Made by a program: the position numbers and the translations under genes. This document shows, piece after piece, positions 1 to 8,132 of a stretch of DNA of 32,171 nt. This DNA comes from Clostridia bacterium (GTDB lineage: Bacteria; Bacillota; Clostridia; Oscillospirales; Butyricicoccaceae): contig JAFYPP010000008.1 in assembly GCA_017559995.1 (NCBI GenBank), forward strand, positions 1-32,171. Reading direction: 5' to 3'. Below the pieces are notes generated by a model. That model was not told where the DNA came from. It saw only the letters and a program-made list of their open reading frames with translations, and ran no database searches. Each line of letters begins with the position of its first letter. Within the stretch, counting starts at the first letter, position 1.

Positions 1-116
1 GCTGCGGGAGCGGGGGCCGCGGGGGCCAGCGCCTCGTACTCGTCCACCAGCATGGCGGAGGTCTCTTCCACCTCTACCTCATAAACCTTATTGTTCAGCG
101 TTACTTTATATCTCAT
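1..116 (-). CDS. Biotin carboxyl carrier subunit of a decarboxylase (5' part only)
   Basis: Only the first 38 or so codons lie in the window; the gene runs off the left edge. The product opens MRYKVTLNNKVYEVEVEE, a short beta-strand pair typical of biotin carrier subunits of sodium-pump decarboxylases (GcdC/MmdC/OadA C-terminus type), and then enters an Ala/Pro linker (APAAPAPA), the flexible arm that normally precedes the biotinyl domain. The biotin-lysine motif would lie outside the window. Its ATG overlaps the stop of the upstream membrane subunit by four bases (ATGA), which implies translational coupling in one operon with the carboxyltransferase at 488-1864. The family is well supported by context; the exact substrate of the complex is inferred. 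Confidence 0.8.
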   Translation of the reverse strand, partial: MRYKVTLNNKVYEVEVEETSAMLVDEYEALAPAAPAPA

Positions 117-475
117 TTGTCCTTGACCTCCCGGATGGATTTGAACCGCAGCTGGTTCAGGGGTTTGCCCAGACGATGGGCCACCACGGCCATGACCATG
201 GCGGCTTCCCGCTCGGGCACGTCGTGCAGCAGGATGGTACCGGCGGTGCCTTTGGCCTCCTCCTTGGGTTCCTCGGGCACAGGCTGTGCGGGGGCGGCAG
301 GGGCCTCCCGGACGGCAGGCTTGGCGGTCCCGGCGGTCATGACCTTACCCAGACCCATGACCACCGCCATCAGCAGGGCCAGGCCGAAAAACACCACGGC
401 GTAACCCAGCAGCGCGGTGACGCCGGCCTCCAGAATGCCGATGCGGCCGGTGAGCAGTGTTGTCATATTCAACAT
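113..475 (-). CDS. OadG-family small membrane (gamma) subunit of sodium-pump decarboxylase
   Basis: This 120-residue protein has one hydrophobic segment at about residues 16-45 (rich in Ala, Val, Leu, with FFGLALLMAVVMGLG), then an Ala/Pro/Glu linker (about 50-78) and a small C-terminal domain. This is the layout of OadG-type gamma subunits, which anchor and assemble the carboxyltransferase with the membrane beta subunit in oxaloacetate, methylmalonyl-CoA or glutaconyl-CoA decarboxylases. An AGGAGG ribosome site sits 8 bases before the ATG. The gene starts 12 bases after the carboxyltransferase stop and overlaps the biotin carrier gene. The C-terminal 40 residues are more elaborate than in the shortest OadG proteins. 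The beta subunit (sodium pump) is presumably beyond the left edge. Confidence 0.8.
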   Translation of the reverse strand: MLNMTTLLTGRIGILEAGVTALLGYAVVFFGLALLMAVVMGLGKVMTAGTAKPAVREAPAAPAQPVPEEPKEEAKGTAGTILLHDVPEREAAMVMAVVAHRLGKPLNQLRFKSIREVKDK

Positions 476-487
476 AGCACCGCCTCC

Positions 488-1864
488 TTAGATCTCTTCG
501 ATGGTGTACTTCACGGCGCGCTCTTCCCGTGCCTTGCGGCGCTCCAGGAAGGCTTCGGCCACCTGGGGGAAGGCGGCGTAGGACAGCACGTCTTCTTCGG
601 TCTTGGCCAGATCGCCGATCTCGGCCTTGTACTTTTCAAAGCCGGGCTCCAGCAGATCGGCAAAACGGCAGGTCACGGGCTGCTCGTCGCCCAGCACCTG
701 CTTGCGCAGATCCTCGTCCACTTCGCCGGGGGCCTTGCCGTACTCGCCGCGGAGGTAGGCCTTGATCTCCTTGGAGACCATCTTATAGCGCTCGCCGGCC
801 AGCACGTTGTTGGTGGCCTGGACGCCCACCATCTGGGAAGAGGGGGTGACCAGGGGCGGATAACCCAGATCCTTGCGGACGCGGGGCACTTCTTCCAGCA
901 CTTCCTGGAAGCGGTCCAGCTTGTTCTGGGCGGTGAGCTGGGCCACCAGATTGGACAGCATACCGCCGGGCACCTGATAGTTCAGGGCGTCGGGGTCGGT
1001 GCCCATGACGATGGGGTTCAGGGTGCCGTTCTTGATGAAGCTGTCGCGGACAGGCTTGAAGTAGTCGTTGATCTCCTTGAGGACGGTCTTGTCCAGACCG
1101 GTCTCCCAACCCATCTCCTCCAGCACGTAGTGCATGGTCTCCGTGGGGGGCTGGCTGGTACCGCCGGACAGGCAGGCGATGGCACAGTCGATGACGTCGG
1201 CGCCGGCCTCGGCGGCCTTCAGCAGGGTCATGGAACCCATGCCGGTGGTGCCGTGGGTGTGGACCACCACGGGCAGCTTGACGTTCTGCTTGAGGGCGGA
1301 CACCAGGTCATAGGCCTCCTTGGGGCTCATGATGCCGGCCATGTCCTTAATGCAGATGGAGTGGCAGCCCATGGCCTCCAGACGCTTGCCCAGATCCACG
1401 AACATATCCAGGCTGTGGATGGGGCTGGTGGTGTAGCACAGGGTACCGGAAACGTGGGCGCCGGCCTTGATGGCCTCGTCCACGGCAACCTCGATGTTGC
1501 GCAGGTCGTTGAGGGCGTCAAAGATGCGGATGATATCGATGCCGCACTCCACGCTCTTGCGGATGAAGGCGCGAACGATGTCGTCGGGATAATGTTTATA
1601 ACCCAGCAGGTTCTGGCCGCGCAGCAGCATCTGCAGCTTGGTGTTCTTCACGTGCTTGCGGATGGTGCGCAGACGCTGCCAGGGGTCTTCATCCAGATAG
1701 CGCAGGCAGCTGTCAAAGGTGGCGCCGCCCCAGCATTCCAGAGAGTAATAGCCGGCTTTGTCCATGGTCTCCAGAACGGGCAGGAAATCGGCGATGGGCA
1801 TACGGGTAGCCATCAGAGACTGCTGACCGTCCCGCAATACCGTTTCGGTGATCTTGATTTTCAT
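488..1864 (-). CDS. oadA: Oxaloacetate decarboxylase alpha / pyruvate carboxylase subunit B-type carboxyltransferase
   Basis: A 458-residue carboxyltransferase that moves carboxyl from a beta-keto acid (oxaloacetate in the type enzymes) onto biotin of a separate carrier. It begins MKIKITETVLRDGQQSLMAT, the HMGL-like TIM-barrel signature with metal-binding Asp12. Lys173 in CIKDMAG and the HTHGTTG pair His202/His204 are the expected active-site and metal ligands. The second half (about 290-458) matches the conserved PYC_OADA region. The ATG was chosen over one 28 codons upstream because an AGAGGAA site lies just before it and the promoter -10 falls inside the longer reading. There is no biotinyl domain at the C-terminus; biotin is carried by the separate product at 1-116. 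Whether the substrate is oxaloacetate or another acyl compound is inferred from family. Confidence 0.9.
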   Translation of the reverse strand: MKIKITETVLRDGQQSLMATRMPIADFLPVLETMDKAGYYSLECWGGATFDSCLRYLDEDPWQRLRTIRKHVKNTKLQMLLRGQNLLGYKHYPDDIVRAFIRKSVECGIDIIRIFDALNDLRNIEVAVDEAIKAGAHVSGTLCYTTSPIHSLDMFVDLGKRLEAMGCHSICIKDMAGIMSPKEAYDLVSALKQNVKLPVVVHTHGTTGMGSMTLLKAAEAGADVIDCAIACLSGGTSQPPTETMHYVLEEMGWETGLDKTVLKEINDYFKPVRDSFIKNGTLNPIVMGTDPDALNYQVPGGMLSNLVAQLTAQNKLDRFQEVLEEVPRVRKDLGYPPLVTPSSQMVGVQATNNVLAGERYKMVSKEIKAYLRGEYGKAPGEVDEDLRKQVLGDEQPVTCRFADLLEPGFEKYKAEIGDLAKTEEDVLSYAAFPQVAEAFLERRKAREERAVKYTIEEI

Positions 1865-1910
1865 GTCACATTCCTCTTTTCTTGGAAATAGAAATTCTTC
1901 CCTGTCTAAC

Positions 1911-1939
1911 ATTGTAGCAAAATTTTGTGTATAGTGCAA
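1911..1939 (-). promoter_or_regulatory. Promoter for the decarboxylase operon
   Basis: On the minus strand a -35 TTGCAC (1934-1939) and a -10 TACAAT (1911-1916) are separated by exactly 17 bases, with TGC before the -10. Transcription would start about 40 bases before the carboxyltransferase ATG. Confidence 0.75.
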
Positions 1940-1997
1940 TAAAAGCACACAGAAAACCTTTATTTTTTACCGCTGCGCGAATTTCTTTTTAATTTCT

Positions 1998-2026
1998 TTT
2001 GCATTTTTGACTTTTTGTGCTATAGT
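1998..2026 (+). promoter_or_regulatory. Promoter for the DUF1934-argS operon
   Basis: Extended -10 TGC-TATAGT (2018-2026) with a weaker TTTGCA at 1998-2003, 17 bases upstream. It is divergent from the decarboxylase promoter in the same AT-rich gap (1865-2094). No T-box leader is visible in the short stretch before the first gene. Confidence 0.5.
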
Positions 2027-2094
2027 ATAAGGTGATTATTTTTGTACACCCTTGTTTTTCTTGTGATTTTCGCCAAAGGAGCGCCTTTGTTTTT

Positions 2095-2538
2095 ATGAAA
2101 AAAGACGTAATCATCTCGATTCGCGGTCTGCAGGAGCAGGACGGCGAGACGGGCGATCCCATCACGCTGGTGACCCCCGGCCGTTATTACCGCAAAAACG
2201 ACAGTTATTACATCAGTTATGAGGAATCGGAGCTCACCGGTCTCGCCGGTACCCGTACCACTCTGCGGGTGAAGTCCGACTTCGTCAAGCTGGTGCGCAC
2301 CGGCCTGTACCCTTCCGAGCTGCAGTTTGAGCTGGGCAAGCGGCACATGTCCCTGTACCACACCGACTACGGCGACCTTTCCATCGTGGTCTCCACCAAT
2401 CACATCCGGAACACCCTCACCGATGACGGCGGCGATCTGGACGTGCAGTACACCGTGGAGGTAGCCAACACCCCCGTGGGCGTCAATCATCTCTCTCTGA
2501 CTATTAAAAACGCTGAAGAAGGAGCGATTTATCAATGA
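2095..2538 (+). CDS. DUF1934 family protein (YwiB-like), upstream of argS
   Basis: A 147-residue protein starting MKKDVIISIRG, with alternating short strands and the pattern (YYISYEE, TTLRVK, GDLSIVV, DVQYTVEV) of the DUF1934/YwiB beta-barrel family, a lipocalin-like fold of unknown role. The ATG at 2095 is preceded by AAAGGAG at 2075-2081, a rather long spacing of 13; no better in-frame start exists. Its stop overlaps the argS start in an ATGA junction, so the two are co-translated. The same gene order (DUF1934 then argS) is seen in Bacillus, where ywiB sits beside argS, which supports the assignment. Function remains unknown. Confidence 0.8.
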   Translation: MKKDVIISIRGLQEQDGETGDPITLVTPGRYYRKNDSYYISYEESELTGLAGTRTTLRVKSDFVKLVRTGLYPSELQFELGKRHMSLYHTDYGDLSIVVSTNHIRNTLTDDGGDLDVQYTVEVANTPVGVNHLSLTIKNAEEGAIYQ

Positions 2539-4277
2539 ATCACATCCAAAATGCCATGACCCAGGCCGCCGAACTCATCCGGAAGGCCTATGACGCCGCC
2601 GTTCAGGCCGGCGAGCTGCCCGAGGCCGAAGTCCGTCCCGTTCAGATCGAGATCCCCAAGGATCTGCGCAACGGTGACTACGCCTCCGGTTTTGCCATGC
2701 AGAACGCCAAGGTCCTGCGCCAGAACCCCCGCAAGGTGGCCGAGATCCTGGTGGCCAAGATGGAGCTGGAAGGCACCTGCTTTGAAAGCGCCGAGATCGC
2801 CGGCCCCGGCTTCCTGAACCTGCGCCTGAGCCACAGCTGGTTTGAAAACGTGCTGAACAACATCGTGGAAGAGGGCGAAGCCTACGGCCGTACCCAGGCC
2901 GAAAAGCCCGAGAAGGTCATGGTGGAGTTCGTTTCCGCCAACCCCACCGGCCCCATGCACATGGGCAACGCCCGCGGCGGCGTGCTGGGTGACTGTCTGG
3001 CCGAGGTGCTGCACCGCGCCGGCAACCAGGTCACCCGTGAGTTCTATGTCAACGACGCCGGCAACCAGATCGACAAGTTCGCTTCCTCTCTGGATGCCCG
3101 TTACCGCCAGATCATCCTGGGTGAGGACGCCGTGGAGTTCCCCGAGAACGGCTATCACGGCAACGACATCAAGGAGCTGGCCAAGAAGTTCTTTGAGAAG
3201 AACGGCGACAGCTACCTGAACCGCCCCGAGAAGGAGCGCCACGAGGCACTGGCCCAGTTCGGTCTGGAGCACAACATCCCCGCCATGAAGGCCGACCTGC
3301 AGCGCTACCTGATCAACTACGATGTGTGGTTCTTCGAGAGCGAGCTGCACAACAGCGACTATGTGGCCGACACCGTGAAGAAGCTCACCGAGAACGGCCA
3401 TACCTACGAGAAGGACGGCGCCCTGTGGCTGAACACCTCCTTCCTGCTGGAGCAGATGTACCGCAAGGAGGGCAAGACCTCCGAGGACATCGAAAAGCTG
3501 GAGCTGAAGGATGACGTTCTGCGCCGCGCCAACGGTTTCTACACCTACTTCGCCGCCGACATCGCCTATCACCGCAACAAGTTCGAGGTCCGCGGCTTTG
3601 ACCGTGTCATCAACATCTGGGGCGCCGACCACCACGGCCATGTGGCCCGCCTGAAGTGCGCGCTGGACGCTCTGGGTCTGGACGGCACCAACCGTCTGGA
3701 GATCGTGCTGATGCAGCTGGTGCAGCTGGTCCGTGACGGTCAGCCCGTCCGTATGTCCAAGCGTACCGGCAACGCCATCGCCCTGCACGACCTGCTGGAC
3801 GAGGTCAGCGTGGACGCCGCCCGCTTCTTCTTCAACTCCCGCCACTCCGCCTCTCCCATCGAGTTCGACCTGGGTCTGGCCGTGCGCAACGACAGCGAGA
3901 ACCCCGTGTACTACGTCCAGTACGCCCACGCCCGTATCAAGTCCATCCTGAAGGCCCTGGCCCAGGACAACATCCCCACCGACGTCAAGTCCGCCGACCT
4001 GTCCCTGCTGGTGGAGGGTGCCGAGCTTGATCTGATCCGCGACCTGAGCCGTCTGCCCGAGGAGATCCGTCTGGCCGCCGTTCAGCGTGACCCCAGCCGT
4101 CTGAACCGCTACGCTACCCAGGTGGCTACCGCCTTCCACAAGTTCTACACCGAGTGCCGCATCAAGGACGCCGCTCCCGCTCTGCGTGAGGCCCGCATCC
4201 TGCTGAGCTGCTGCACCGCCGCGGTCATCGAAAACGCCCTGTCCTGCTTCGGCGTTTCCGCACCCGATCATATGTAA
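2535..4277 (+). CDS. argS: Arginyl-tRNA synthetase
   Basis: A 580-residue class I synthetase that charges tRNA-Arg with arginine in the cytoplasm. The N-terminal additional domain (residues 1-110) binds the tRNA D-loop. The HIGH-type motif appears as SANPTGPMHMGNARGG near residue 135-150, and the KMSKS equivalent as RMSKRTGN near residue 405-412. The C-terminal DALR anticodon-binding domain ends in ARILLSCCTAAVIENAL. The length is normal for bacterial ArgRS. Translation is coupled to the DUF1934 gene by the four-base overlap, and a strong terminator follows. Codon use is heavily biased toward C/G-ending codons, consistent with high expression. Confidence 0.97.
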   Translation: MNHIQNAMTQAAELIRKAYDAAVQAGELPEAEVRPVQIEIPKDLRNGDYASGFAMQNAKVLRQNPRKVAEILVAKMELEGTCFESAEIAGPGFLNLRLSHSWFENVLNNIVEEGEAYGRTQAEKPEKVMVEFVSANPTGPMHMGNARGGVLGDCLAEVLHRAGNQVTREFYVNDAGNQIDKFASSLDARYRQIILGEDAVEFPENGYHGNDIKELAKKFFEKNGDSYLNRPEKERHEALAQFGLEHNIPAMKADLQRYLINYDVWFFESELHNSDYVADTVKKLTENGHTYEKDGALWLNTSFLLEQMYRKEGKTSEDIEKLELKDDVLRRANGFYTYFAADIAYHRNKFEVRGFDRVINIWGADHHGHVARLKCALDALGLDGTNRLEIVLMQLVQLVRDGQPVRMSKRTGNAIALHDLLDEVSVDAARFFFNSRHSASPIEFDLGLAVRNDSENPVYYVQYAHARIKSILKALAQDNIPTDVKSADLSLLVEGAELDLIRDLSRLPEEIRLAAVQRDPSRLNRYATQVATAFHKFYTECRIKDAAPALREARILLSCCTAAVIENALSCFGVSAPDHM

Positions 4278-4283
4278 TCGACG

Positions 4284-4314
4284 CCGGGGAAAGCACCGCT
4301 TTCCCCGGTTTTTT
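4284..4314 (+). terminator. Rho-independent terminator after argS
   Basis: An 11-bp perfect stem CCGGGGAAAGC / GCTTTCCCCGG with loop ACC, followed by TTTTTT; starts 7 bases after the argS stop. Confidence 0.9.
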
Positions 4315-4337
4315 CTCCCCTTTGGAAAGGAGTTCCC

Positions 4338-5834
4338 ATGAAACGACGCATTCTCGCCCTGCTGTTGGCGGTCATTCTGCTGTTTTCCGCCGCTCCCACC
4401 GCCTTTGCAGGCTACACGCCCCAGAACCAGCTGGAGCTTTTGTACGAAGTGGACGGCATCATCCGCAAAGAGGGACTGGAAAGCTCCCCGGCCGACCAGC
4501 CGCTGAAGCGGGCGGTGTCCACCCTTCTGGGCGGTGAACACACCGACGACGCTCTGCTGGCGCTGCTGGAGGCCGATCCCACCCTCTACGAGCAGCTGCT
4601 GTCCGCCATGCTGTCCGGCTATGACCGATACACCATGTACCTGCCTGCCGGCACCTACAGCGCCGTGTACCAGCCCGAGACCAATTACGTGGGCGTGGGC
4701 GTCACCCTTCTGGCCCACCCCGACGGCGCGCAGGTCACCGACGTCAACCTGATGGGTTCGGCGGCCGCTGCCGGCATCCGCCCCGGTGACATACTCACCC
4801 ACGCCGACGGCACACCGCTGGCCGGCATGGACGTTTCCGCCATTTCCGATCTGCTGCGCGGCCCGGAGGGCACTTCGGTGGCCGTCACCCTGTCCCGTGA
4901 CGGCGCTGTTCAAACGGTCACGCTGCAGCGCACCACCCTCGGTCAGCTGAATTATTCCTGCGCGCCGCTGAGCGACAAAATCTTTTACATGAAGTGGAGC
5001 CGCATCGACGACGACGGCAGCTATATGCTGTTCCGTATGCACCTGAACCAGCTGGTGAAGGACGGCTTCGAAAGCGTCATTCTGGACCTGCGGGGCAATC
5101 CCGGCGGCAGCCTGGACCTGGCCTTTCATATCGCTTCGGACTTTTTCACCGAAAAGACGGTGTTTTTCCGTACGGTGGAGCGCCATCCCCGTAAGGAGGG
5201 CGAGCTGATGACCCGATACATCACCGCCCAGGGTGACGGCGTCAGCATCCCCAACCTGTTCGTGCTGGTGGACGGTGATTCGGCCTCGGCGGCGGAGATC
5301 ATCGCCTGCGGCCTGCGGGAAGGTCTGGGCGCCACCGTCATCGGCCAGAACACCTTTGGCAAGGCCCGTGCCCAGCAGCACTACATCCTCAACACCGACG
5401 CCGGCATCGTGCTGACCATCATGCAGCTGCTGCCGCTGGAGGGCGAAGATTATCAGGATGTGGGCCTGACCCCCGACGTGAAGGTGGAAAACCACCTCCG
5501 CCGGACGACGGCGGACATCACCGTCCCCACCGACGTTGCACTGGCGCCCTACAGCTGCTCGGACAACGGCGAGGCCCTCAACCGGGCGCTGGTGGAGCTG
5601 GGCCTGCTGGAGCGGCTGCCGGAAAAGCCCTATCAGGTGGGCGATGACACCCTGTACGCCATCGACCGGCTGCAGGCGGTCTATCAGCTGCCCGACACCC
5701 ACCCCGGTGTGGGCATCCCTTCCCTGCTGCTGGTAAACCGTCTGCTGGAGCAGCAGCGGGCGGGCCTGTATGAGCAGGACGCACAGCTGGACACCGCCAT
5801 CCGGATGGCCGGTGAAAGGCTGAACGCCCGGTAA
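4338..5834 (+). CDS. Secreted S41 family C-terminal processing peptidase with PDZ domain
   Basis: A 498-residue exported serine protease of the CtpA/Tsp type. Residues 1-24 form a signal peptide (KRR, hydrophobic core, AFA cleavage context). A PDZ domain spans about 115-200 (YVGVG...AAAAGIRPGDIL). The S41 core follows, with DLRGNPGG near residue 252, the nucleophile Ser317 in DSASAAE and the general base Lys342 in FGKARAQ; the 25-residue Ser-Lys spacing equals that of E. coli Tsp. Residues about 385-498 extend past the usual S41 end and hold a segment (LYAIDRLQAVYQLPDTHPG) that loosely resembles a peptidoglycan-binding repeat, a weak inference. AAAGGAG lies 6 bases before the ATG. It likely trims exported or cell-wall proteins; the substrate is unknown. 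Confidence 0.92.
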   Translation: MKRRILALLLAVILLFSAAPTAFAGYTPQNQLELLYEVDGIIRKEGLESSPADQPLKRAVSTLLGGEHTDDALLALLEADPTLYEQLLSAMLSGYDRYTMYLPAGTYSAVYQPETNYVGVGVTLLAHPDGAQVTDVNLMGSAAAAGIRPGDILTHADGTPLAGMDVSAISDLLRGPEGTSVAVTLSRDGAVQTVTLQRTTLGQLNYSCAPLSDKIFYMKWSRIDDDGSYMLFRMHLNQLVKDGFESVILDLRGNPGGSLDLAFHIASDFFTEKTVFFRTVERHPRKEGELMTRYITAQGDGVSIPNLFVLVDGDSASAAEIIACGLREGLGATVIGQNTFGKARAQQHYILNTDAGIVLTIMQLLPLEGEDYQDVGLTPDVKVENHLRRTTADITVPTDVALAPYSCSDNGEALNRALVELGLLERLPEKPYQVGDDTLYAIDRLQAVYQLPDTHPGVGIPSLLLVNRLLEQQRAGLYEQDAQLDTAIRMAGERLNAR

Positions 5835-5843
5835 AAAACGCAA

Positions 5844-5870
5844 AAAAGCGGCTCGAAAGAGCCGCTTTTC
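5844..5870. terminator. Bidirectional terminator
   Basis: Stem AAAAGCGGCTC / GAGCCGCTTTT closed by a GAAA tetraloop, with T-runs on both strands. It ends the S41 gene and could also end the convergent gene that stops at 5979. The remaining 108 bases to 5978 hold nothing I recognise. Confidence 0.9.
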
Positions 5871-5978
5871 CTTTTCTTTATTCTGCGGGTCGCAGATCGA
5901 CCGATGATCCGGCTGTAACGATGCCCGTACAGCGTTTGTATCCGCCTTCTGCAGCTTGAGGGTGACGCTTTTCTCAAA

Positions 5979-6851
5979 TCAGCCCTCGTAATGGTAGATG
6001 CGGCCGCACCGGGGACAGGCCAGCTTGGGCGAGCCGATGAACTTCAGCGGAGCCACCGACTTGCCGCAGTAGGGGCAGCGGAGCTTTTTGAAGCGGATGG
6101 CCTGGGAGATCACCAGCAGCACCGCCGCCACGCCGAACCACAGGGGTTCCCGGTGGGTCTGTTCCATGGCGCTGTAGGCCGCCGCAAGCACGCCGCTGAC
6201 GGCACCTGCCAAAAAGGCCATGGAGACCCAGGCCCATTTGGTGCCCAGAGTCTTTTCCTGATTGAGGAAGGGATCGGGGATGGGCTCGCACTTGACGGGC
6301 TTGCCGCCCTCAAAGGCCACCGACCAGCCGTGGCCGGGCTCGCTCTGCCATTCCAGACGTCCTGCCATGCTGTCGGGGAACAGATCGGTCATGATGGCCG
6401 CCATAACGCCGCCGCTGACCACCAGAACGGTATCCCGTCCGTCCTCCAGCAGGCCGGCAAAGGCAGGCCGCACCCGGTTGGCCACATCCTCGCCGCTTTC
6501 GCCGCCGGGGCAGCGGTTGCGGGCGGTATTGCCGCTCTGCCACAGCTGATAGTCGGCACGCTCCTTCAGCTGGGCGTAGCTCTGCAGTTCAAAAACGCCG
6601 TAGTCGATCTCCCGGAAGTCGGGCATCTGCTCATGCTTGGCCTTGCCGTAAAGGGCCTCCAGAGTCTGTTCGGTGCGCTGGGTGCCGTCGGTGACGACAC
6701 GGCAGCCTTCCACCGAAGGATATCCGCCCACGGCCAGCTTGTGCAGCTCGTCCAGACCCTCGGGGCAGAGGGGCAGATCGGACTTGCCGCAGTACAGGTT
6801 CTGTTTATCGGCCAGAGTGGCGCCGTGACGGATGATATGAATTCGCTGCAT
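5979..6851 (-). CDS. Histidine phosphatase-like domain fused to two membrane helices and a zinc ribbon
   Basis: The 290-residue product starts with a phosphoglycerate-mutase-like fold: IIRHGAT with Arg8-His9, Arg59 in TQRTEQT and Glu81 in REIDYG are the expected phosphate-pocket residues. However, the second catalytic His, normally in a VVHGG or VVSHGG motif, is replaced: the sequence reads LVVSGGVM with Ser146. Two hydrophobic helices follow at about 206-228 and 236-254, and then a four-Cys zinc ribbon, CPYC (259-262) and CPRC (279-282). The domain would be cytosolic and membrane-tethered. GGGAGGT precedes the ATG. Activity may be reduced, altered or lost; substrate unknown. The gene stands alone between two terminators. 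Confidence 0.8.
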   Translation of the reverse strand: MQRIHIIRHGATLADKQNLYCGKSDLPLCPEGLDELHKLAVGGYPSVEGCRVVTDGTQRTEQTLEALYGKAKHEQMPDFREIDYGVFELQSYAQLKERADYQLWQSGNTARNRCPGGESGEDVANRVRPAFAGLLEDGRDTVLVVSGGVMAAIMTDLFPDSMAGRLEWQSEPGHGWSVAFEGGKPVKCEPIPDPFLNQEKTLGTKWAWVSMAFLAGAVSGVLAAAYSAMEQTHREPLWFGVAAVLLVISQAIRFKKLRCPYCGKSVAPLKFIGSPKLACPRCGRIYHYEG

Positions 6852-6891
6852 AACGTTGACCTCCCGGAAATACGGTTTTGCGGTTATTTTG

Positions 6892-6920
6892 ATGATACCA
6901 CATTTTTTCCCGCCGCGCTA
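6892..6920 (-). promoter_or_regulatory. Possible weak promoter for the histidine-phosphatase fusion gene
   Basis: On the minus strand an extended -10 TGG-TATCAT (core 6892-6897) lies about 40 bases before the start codon. The position expected for the -35 (TAGCGC) is poor, so the call is tentative. Confidence 0.35.
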
Positions 6921-6921
6921 C

Positions 6922-6950
6922 TTGTATTTGCAAGCTTTTTCCAGTACAAT
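6922..6950 (+). promoter_or_regulatory. Promoter for the threonine aldolase gene
   Basis: TTGTAT (6922-6927) and TACAAT (6945-6950) are 17 bases apart; the ATG follows 35 bases later. Confidence 0.65.
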
Positions 6951-6985
6951 GAAGCCGATGTGTAAAAAGACAAGGAGGTCATTTT

Positions 6986-8011
6986 ATGATCCGTTTTGAT
7001 TGCGACTATCTGGAGGGCGCCCATCCTGCCATTCTGCAGCGTATGCTGGAGACCAACATGGACCAGACCATCGGTTACGGCGAAGATCCCTACTGTGCCG
7101 CCGCCGCCGAAAAGGTCCGCAAGGCCTGCGGCACCCCCAACGCCGCCGTGCATTTTCTGGTGGGCGGCACCCAGACCAACACCACCGTTATCTATTCCAT
7201 CCTGCGTCCCCACGAGGGCGTGCTGGCCGTCACCACCGGCCACATCAACTGCCACGAGGTCAACGCCATCGAAGGCACCGGCCACAAGGTCCTGGCCATC
7301 CCCGGCGAAGACGGCAAGCTGACCCCTCAGGGCATTGAGGATGCCTATCTGGCCTGGAAGAACGATTACTCCTGGGAGCACATCGTCAAGCCCGGCATGG
7401 TCTATATTTCCCAGTCCACCGAGACCGGCACCCTGTACACCAAGGCCGAGCTGGAGGCCATCTCCGCCGTCTGCAAGAAGTACAAGCTGCCCCTGTTCCT
7501 GGACGGCGCCCGTCTGGGCTACGCGCTGGCCGCCGGCGAAGGCGACCTGACCCTGCCCGACATCGCCCGCCTGTGCGACATCTTCTACATCGGCGGCACC
7601 AAGCAGGGCGCTCTGTTCGGTGAGGCCGTGGTCATCCCCGACCCCACCTTCATCGACGACTTCCGCTCCCTCATCAAGCAGCGGGGCGGTCTGCTGGCAA
7701 AGGGCCGTCTGCTGGGCATTCAGTTTGACGTTCTGTTCACCGATGACCTGTACTTCAAGCTGAGCGACCACGCCATCGCGCTGGCCAAGAAGATCAAGAA
7801 GGGCTTCGAGGACAAGGGTTACGACTTCATGTGCGAAAGCGCCACCAATCAGCAGTTCCCCATCCTGTCCTACGAGCAGATCGAGCGGCTGAAGGGTGAG
7901 TTCTCCTTTGACGATTACGGCCCCGCCGACGAAAACCACCGCTATGTGCGCTTCTGCACCAGCTGGGCCACCACCGAGGAAAACGTGGACAAGCTGCTGG
8001 CAGCCATCTGA
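6986..8011 (+). CDS. ltaE: Low-specificity threonine aldolase (PLP-dependent beta-eliminating lyase family)
   Basis: A 341-residue fold-type I PLP enzyme expected to split L-threonine or L-allo-threonine into glycine and acetaldehyde in the cytoplasm. Near the start it has GYGEDP, in place of the YGDD-type motif of aldolases; HFLVGGTQTN for phosphate binding; FLDGARLGYAL with the PLP-ring Asp; and the Schiff-base lysine Lys206 in IGGTKQGALFGE. Length and motif order match the family. AAGGAGGT sits 9 bases before the ATG. The gene is monocistronic: its own promoter lies upstream and a terminator starts 10 bases after the stop. Close relatives may act on other beta-hydroxy amino acids, so the exact substrate is inferred. 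Confidence 0.9.
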   Translation: MIRFDCDYLEGAHPAILQRMLETNMDQTIGYGEDPYCAAAAEKVRKACGTPNAAVHFLVGGTQTNTTVIYSILRPHEGVLAVTTGHINCHEVNAIEGTGHKVLAIPGEDGKLTPQGIEDAYLAWKNDYSWEHIVKPGMVYISQSTETGTLYTKAELEAISAVCKKYKLPLFLDGARLGYALAAGEGDLTLPDIARLCDIFYIGGTKQGALFGEAVVIPDPTFIDDFRSLIKQRGGLLAKGRLLGIQFDVLFTDDLYFKLSDHAIALAKKIKKGFEDKGYDFMCESATNQQFPILSYEQIERLKGEFSFDDYGPADENHRYVRFCTSWATTEENVDKLLAAI

Positions 8012-8021
8012 TCCATCCAAA

Positions 8022-8055
8022 AAAAGACCGCCTCCGGGCGGTCTTTTCCTTTTTT
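8022..8055 (+). terminator. Terminator after threonine aldolase
   Basis: Stem AAAAGACCGCC / GGCGGTCTTTT with loop TCCG, then a T-rich tail. The stem core GACCGCC is reused at 18611-18640. Confidence 0.9.
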
Positions 8056-8087
8056 ACAAAAGTTTTATATTCTTTTGAACGGTTTTG

Positions 8088-8096
8088 TGATATGAT
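8088..8096 (+). promoter_or_regulatory. Extended -10 promoter for the ABC transporter operon
   Basis: TGA-TATGAT at 8088-8096 without a convincing -35. Transcription would begin near 8103, so the ATG at 8100 cannot be the start codon; this supports the ATG at 8133. Confidence 0.5.
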
Positions 8097-8132
8097 GAAA
8101 TGTATGAAACAAACCGGGAAGGCGGTTTTCTT

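Noticed and set aside
1865..2094. T-box or other riboswitch before argS
   Set aside because: The gap holds divergent promoters, and only about 60 bases would be transcribed before the first gene; no specifier loop or antiterminator is seen.
2532..5843. Long minus-strand open frame opposite argS and the S41 gene
   Set aside because: It crosses two well-defined plus-strand genes and a terminator, and shows no motif; it is a shadow of codon bias.
8100..8132. Upstream ATG for the ABC ATPase gene
   Set aside because: It lies next to the -10 at 8091-8096, before the likely transcription start, and has no ribosome site.
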